The notes under the pieces are model-generated. The model was not told the origin of the DNA. It searched no databases and was given only the letters and a program-made list of their open reading frames with translations. Positions 62,711-64,000 of a stretch of 64,000 bases of DNA are shown here, in pieces; within the stretch, counting starts at the first letter, position 1; each line of letters opens with the position of its first letter. A program made the translations under genes and the position numbers. This DNA is from Acidobacteriota bacterium. Lineage in GTDB: Bacteria > Acidobacteriota > Blastocatellia > UBA7656. The stretch covers positions 186,001 to 250,000 of the forward strand of contig JBFMDH010000002.1 in assembly GCA_040754075.1 (NCBI GenBank), in the 5' to 3' direction.

Positions 62711-64000
62711 TCAATCAGCGGCGACGCTCGCTTCGACCTGCGGTTTAAGTAATTCATAACCTTCCGAACGCGCCACATAGGTGGCAACGGTTAAATCGCC
62801 CGCGACATTCAGCGTCGTGCGGCACATATCCAAAATTCGATCCACCCCTAAAATAATCGCAATCAGCGCAGGATTGACGCCGATGGTCGTCAACACAATG
62901 ACGATAAAGGGAATTGAACCCGAAGGCACACCGGCAGTGCCCACGCCGCCGAGAATCGCCAGATAGGCGACTAGGATTTGTTGACCGAGCGTGAGGTCAA
63001 CGCCCGCAAGTTGCGCTAAAAATAATACTGTCACGCCTTCATAAAGCGCCGTGCCATTTTGATTGGCAGTGGCTCCAACCGTGAGGACAAAGCTATTGAT
63101 TTCTCTGGGCACGCCGAGATTTTCTTCCGATACGCGAAGCGCCGTTGGCAAGGTCGCATTCGATGATGAGGTCGAAAACGCCGTGAGCATCACGGTCTTT
63201 ATGCGACGGAAAAATTCGAGCGGCGAAATGCGCGACAGCAGATAAACCGATAACGAATAGACCCCGAACATATGCAACGCGAGTCCACCGAGAACCGCAA
63301 CAATGAACCACGCCAATGCGCCGAGTAAATCCAAACCGAATCGCGCTGTGTTATTGAATAACAGGCAGGCGACAGCAAACGGCGCAAGCTTCATAATCAG
63401 GTCAATGATTTTCGTGGAGATTTGAAAAAGCGAATCCAGCCCGCGCACAAACGGCGCGGTCACTTCGGGATTAACCAAAGTGATGGCAATGCCTAAAATC
63501 AGGGCGAAAAACATCAAGTGCAACATATCCGGGGTGTCCGTCTGTTTTTCTTCACCGGCGCGTATGCCGACAATCGATGCCAGCGGATTTGACGGCACAA
63601 CGGTTTTAACAACCTGCATCAACACCGAATCGGTCGAGGTGCCGATTTTTTGCGCGTCTTCAACCCGCTTGGTCGCGTCCGTGCCATAGCGTTGTTGCAG
63701 TGCCGCTGCTGTATCAGGATTGATGCGCGTGCCCGGCTTGATAGTGTTTGCCATCGTCAATCCAATCACTACCGAGATGGCGGAAATAATTAACGTGTAG
63801 GCAAAGGATTTCAACCCGACACGTCCGAGTTTGCGAATATCGCCGATGCCTGCAACCCCGACGACCAGAGAAGAGAACACCAGCGGCACCACAGTCATCA
63901 GCAGCAATCTCAAAAACAGGCTGCCAATCGGTTCGGTAAAGTTGCTGATGACCCAGGTGATGCGTGGGTGATTGCCGCCAAGCGTGGCGTTGCTGATGAC
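62711..64000 (-). CDS. Dicarboxylate/amino-acid:cation symporter (DAACS family), partial
   Basis: At least 429 residues; the frame continues past base 64000, so the N-terminus lies outside. Visible parts have HPRITWVISNFTEPIGSLFLRLLLMTVVPLVF, the SSSNATLPTAL signature of re-entrant hairpin 1, and the later NQNGTALYEG and GVPSGSIPFIVIVL motifs of GltP/DctA-like transporters. These couple uptake of glutamate, aspartate or C4-dicarboxylates to sodium or protons. The neighbouring glutamate dehydrogenase on the same strand fits amino-acid use, but they are separated by the lipoprotein gene and are not one operon. Confidence 0.9.
   Translation of the reverse strand, partial: VISNATLGGNHPRITWVISNFTEPIGSLFLRLLLMTVVPLVFSSLVVGVAGIGDIRKLGRVGLKSFAYTLIISAISVVIGLTMANTIKPGTRINPDTAAALQQRYGTDATKRVEDAQKIGTSTDSVLMQVVKTVVPSNPLASIVGIRAGEEKQTDTPDMLHLMFFALILGIAITLVNPEVTAPFVRGLDSLFQISTKIIDLIMKLAPFAVACLLFNNTARFGLDLLGALAWFIVAVLGGLALHMFGVYSLSVYLLSRISPLEFFRRIKTVMLTAFSTSSSNATLPTALRVSEENLGVPREINSFVLTVGATANQNGTALYEGVTVLFLAQLAGVDLTLGQQILVAYLAILGGVGTAGVPSGSIPFIVIVLTTIGVNPALIAIILGVDRILDMCRTTLNVAGDLTVATYVARSEGYELLKPQVEASVAAD

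Overview
The window looks like chromosome from a Gram-negative soil-type bacterium, most likely Acidobacteriota (perhaps class Blastocatellia). This is inferred from gene style only. The clues are two very large Oar-like TonB-dependent receptors with an N-terminal carboxypeptidase-regulatory-like domain, an ECF sigma factor next to a giant PknB-type kinase carrying TolB-like and TPR modules, many secreted hydrolases, and moderate GC. No ribosomal or other marker gene is present to settle it.

Layout. 1-2050: end of a glycosyltransferase and a Wzx-like polysaccharide flippase. 2150-2226: an intact initiator tRNA-fMet with its own promoter and terminator. 2182-19270: a genomic island of about 17 kb. 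Its ends are two copies (43 of 45 bases identical) of the 3' part of tRNA-fMet. A tyrosine-recombinase remnant sits beside the intact tRNA, followed by IS630-like and ISAs1-like fragments. The cargo is a leftward operon: MFS transporter, GH43 beta-xylosidase, CE1-type esterase, GH43 arabinanase-like enzyme, a fusion of a SASA/CE6-like esterase with a complete subclass B3 metallo-beta-lactamase domain, and a YjhG/YagF-type D-xylonate dehydratase. A TonB-dependent receptor with its own terminator and a divergent membrane-anchored regulator complete it. Together they read as a transferred (arabino)xylan-use locus: outer-membrane import, removal of acetyl, acyl and arabinosyl groups outside the cytoplasm, inner-membrane import, xyloside hydrolysis and oxidative pentose breakdown.

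19645-28009: a six-gene leftward operon for heavy-metal efflux (CzcC/CzcB/CzcA-like), a small 4-TM protein, and a response regulator with its histidine kinase. An 11-bp-period direct repeat upstream is a candidate operator. 28239-33272: ECF sigma factor and Ser/Thr kinase. 33382-36230: DoxX-like protein, cupin, ODP-like metallo-hydrolase and a His-rich secreted protein. 36443-44400: secreted GH44 endoglucanase with PKD and FN3 domains, a secreted protein of unknown function, a second TonB-dependent receptor and a TPR lipoprotein. Two leftward secreted-protein genes in this part share an upstream block that looks like an ECF-type promoter.

44500-50443: a DHFR/RibD-like reductase, hypotheticals, an HtrA-like protease, a PIN-domain toxin with a small partner, and a secreted twin-retropepsin TPR protein, with several unusual inverted repeats between genes. 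50998-64000: pentapeptide-repeat protein, DUF2520 oxidoreductase, MurJ flippase, two OmpA-domain proteins (one an 822-residue fusion), a DUF1992 protein, glutamate dehydrogenase, an OB-fold-like lipoprotein and a dicarboxylate/amino-acid symporter cut by the window end.

All assignments come from reading the sequence and family knowledge. No database search was run.
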